This document shows, in pieces, positions 62,782 to 64,000 of a stretch of 64,000 nucleotides of DNA (positions within the stretch are counted from its first letter, which is position 1; each line of letters opens with the position of its first letter). Origin of the DNA: Kutzneria sp. 744 (GTDB taxonomy: Bacteria; Actinomycetota; Actinomycetes; Mycobacteriales; Pseudonocardiaceae). Made by a program: the position numbers and the translations under genes. The notes under the pieces are model-generated. The model worked only from the letters and a program-made list of their open reading frames with translations. It ran no database searches and was not told where the DNA came from. The stretch lies in the NCBI RefSeq assembly GCF_000568255.1, contig NZ_KK037166.1, positions 4,489,798 to 4,553,797 on the forward strand. Reading direction: 5' to 3'.

Positions 62782-64000
62782 TTATCCGGCGGCCTCGATC
62801 TCGCGCCTGTCCGCCGGGCGCGGCGACCGCCGGGCCCGGCTGACCAGAGTGGCCGTCACCGACGTGCCGACGGCGATGGCCCAGCCGTGCGGCCACAGGG
62901 GGCGAGAGCCGAAGAAGTGGCTGACCCCCGGTGTCTGCACGATCGCCGCCAACCCGGCGAACGACAGGACGGTGGCCCCGAGCACGAGCCGGTCCCGGCG
63001 GCCGGCCGCGAGTGTCTGGCCGAGTTGCGCGCCCACCAGCGCGACCAGCGCCACCGTGTTGGCCTGGTTGCGGGTGCCGGTGAAGCGGCCGAGCAGCCAC
63101 GCCGCACTGGTGGCCGCCGTGGTGATGGTGGCGCGGCGGCGGATGTCGCGGTTGAGCGACGGTCCCAGCGAGGCGTCCGGCCCCTCCGCGAGCAGCACCT
63201 CAGCGGTGGCGCCGGGCGGAGGCCGGACGGCGATCGCCATGGCGGGCAACACGTCCGTCAGCACGTTGATCAACAGTAGCTGGCGGGCGTTGAGCGTCTC
63301 CGCCGCGCTGATCAGGCCCGTGCCGACGGTGAAGGCGATCTCGCTGAGGTTGCCCCCGAGCGGAATGGCCACCGCGTCACGGACCGACGCCCACATCGCG
63401 CGGCCCTCGACGACGGCGGCCGTGATCGTCTCGATCCGGTCGTCGGTGATCACGACGTCCGCGGCGTGCCGCGCCGCCGGCGTGGCGTTGCGGCCCAGTG
63501 CCATGCCGACATCGGCCAACCGGATGGCCGGTGCGTCGTTCGCCCCGTCACCGGTGACGGCGACGACCCGGCCCGCGGTGCGCAGCACCCGGACGATGCG
63601 GGCCTTCTGGGCCGGGCTCACCCTGGCGAACACGGCGATGTTCGGCAGCTGGTGGGCGAGTTCCTCGTCGGCAACGGCGTCCAGTTCCACGCCGGTCATG
63701 ATCCGATCGCCGTTGACCACGTTGAGTTCCGTCCCGATGGCCTCCGCGGTGCCGGGGTGGTCGCCGGTGATCATGACCACCCGCACGCCCGCCTGCCGCA
63801 GCTGCCCGACCGCGTGCACGGCGGTCGGCCGGACCGGATCCGCCAGTGCGAGCAGACCGACCAGGCACAGGCCGCGCACCCGGTCGTCGTCGAGTCCGTC
63901 GCTGCCCGATGCGGCGTGTTCGGCAACGGCGAGCACCCGGTACCCGCGGCTGGCCAGCCGCGTCACCTCCCGGCTGAACCGGCGGTGGGCCACGTCGTCG
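62782..64000 (-). CDS. P-type cation-transporting ATPase, C-terminal part (gene runs off the window)
   Basis: About 405 residues visible; the start lies beyond 64000. Visible are the HAD phosphatase part ('VRVVMITGDHPGTAEAIGTE', 'RVSPAQKARIVRVLR'), the hinge motif 'VVAVTGDGANDAPAIRLADV', then transmembrane helices ('AIPLGGNLSEIAFTVGTGLI') and a final Arg-rich tail. The phosphorylation motif DKTGT and the metal-selectivity helix are outside the window. The family pumps cations using ATP; the ion is not inferable here. The small 41-residue peptide gene follows on the same strand. Confidence 0.93.
   Translation of the reverse strand, partial: DDVAHRRFSREVTRLASRGYRVLAVAEHAASGSDGLDDDRVRGLCLVGLLALADPVRPTAVHAVGQLRQAGVRVVMITGDHPGTAEAIGTELNVVNGDRIMTGVELDAVADEELAHQLPNIAVFARVSPAQKARIVRVLRTAGRVVAVTGDGANDAPAIRLADVGMALGRNATPAARHAADVVITDDRIETITAAVVEGRAMWASVRDAVAIPLGGNLSEIAFTVGTGLISAAETLNARQLLLINVLTDVLPAMAIAVRPPPGATAEVLLAEGPDASLGPSLNRDIRRRATITTAATSAAWLLGRFTGTRNQANTVALVALVGAQLGQTLAAGRRDRLVLGATVLSFAGLAAIVQTPGVSHFFGSRPLWPHGWAIAVGTSVTATLVSRARRSPRPADRREIEAAG

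Overview
High-GC DNA with GTG/TTG starts, short gene overlaps, a subtilisin-inhibitor gene, an XRE/DUF397 gene pair and many secondary-metabolism genes. This points to a filamentous actinomycete; a Pseudonocardiales relative (Saccharothrix, Amycolatopsis, Kutzneria or Streptoalloteichus type) is an inference. The window is accessory chromosome packed with small biosynthetic loci. I see no rRNA, tRNA or CRISPR array.

Layout. 0-2 kb: tail of a probable secreted subtilase, a convergent subtilisin inhibitor and a sigma factor. 1.8-5.4 kb: a class III lanthipeptide-like locus with a lyase/kinase ORF, a LanC-like ORF, a 44-residue Cys/His-rich precursor candidate and a membrane protein; the synthetase is split by frame changes. 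6.2-12.8 kb: a minimal type II PKS (SDR, regulator, KS-alpha, CLF, ACP, cyclase, NAD-epimerase) whose KS-alpha has Asn in place of catalytic His309. 13.2-17.7 kb: two tandem lasso-cyclase-like asparagine synthetase homologues plus a decayed ABC exporter. 18.3-24.7 kb: ordinary genes (PAP2 phosphatase, XRE/DUF397, UDP-GlcNAc 2-epimerase, HTH, lamin-tail protein). 24.8-31.7 kb: an MMPL exporter and a KS-AT-ACP-alpha-oxoamine synthase megaenzyme. 32.3-46.1 kb: a five-gene operon (Pls/PosA-like membrane protein with carrier domain, NRPS A-T protein, Fe/2OG dioxygenase, SbnB, SbnA) between a LuxR-type and a SARP regulator, with three exact 36-bp tandem repeats in the SARP/operon divergent promoter. 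46.1-48.1 kb: a multicopper oxidase. 48.5-49.5 kb: an intact IS5-family element. 49.8-58.4 kb: a compact bis-indole set (amine oxidase, VioB/RebD-like synthase, P450, O-methyltransferase, FAD monooxygenase). 59-64 kb: a MEDS/ATPase sensor, a frame-broken HTH gene, an orphan frame-broken [NiFe]-hydrogenase small subunit, a YkvA-like protein, a 41-residue membrane peptide and the end of a P-type ATPase.

How the genes work together (inference). SbnA and SbnB would make L-2,3-diaminopropionate. The A-T NRPS would activate it or another amino acid, and the Pls/PosA-like protein would join or polymerise it at the membrane. The neighbouring PKS-AOS would make an alpha-aminoketone exported by the MMPL protein, and may belong to the same or a separate pathway. 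The 49.8-58.4 kb set should oxidise an aromatic amino acid, dimerise it to a chromopyrrolate-type scaffold, then couple, oxidise and methylate it. Several genes carry single-base frame changes, so either the assembly has indels or several loci here are decaying.
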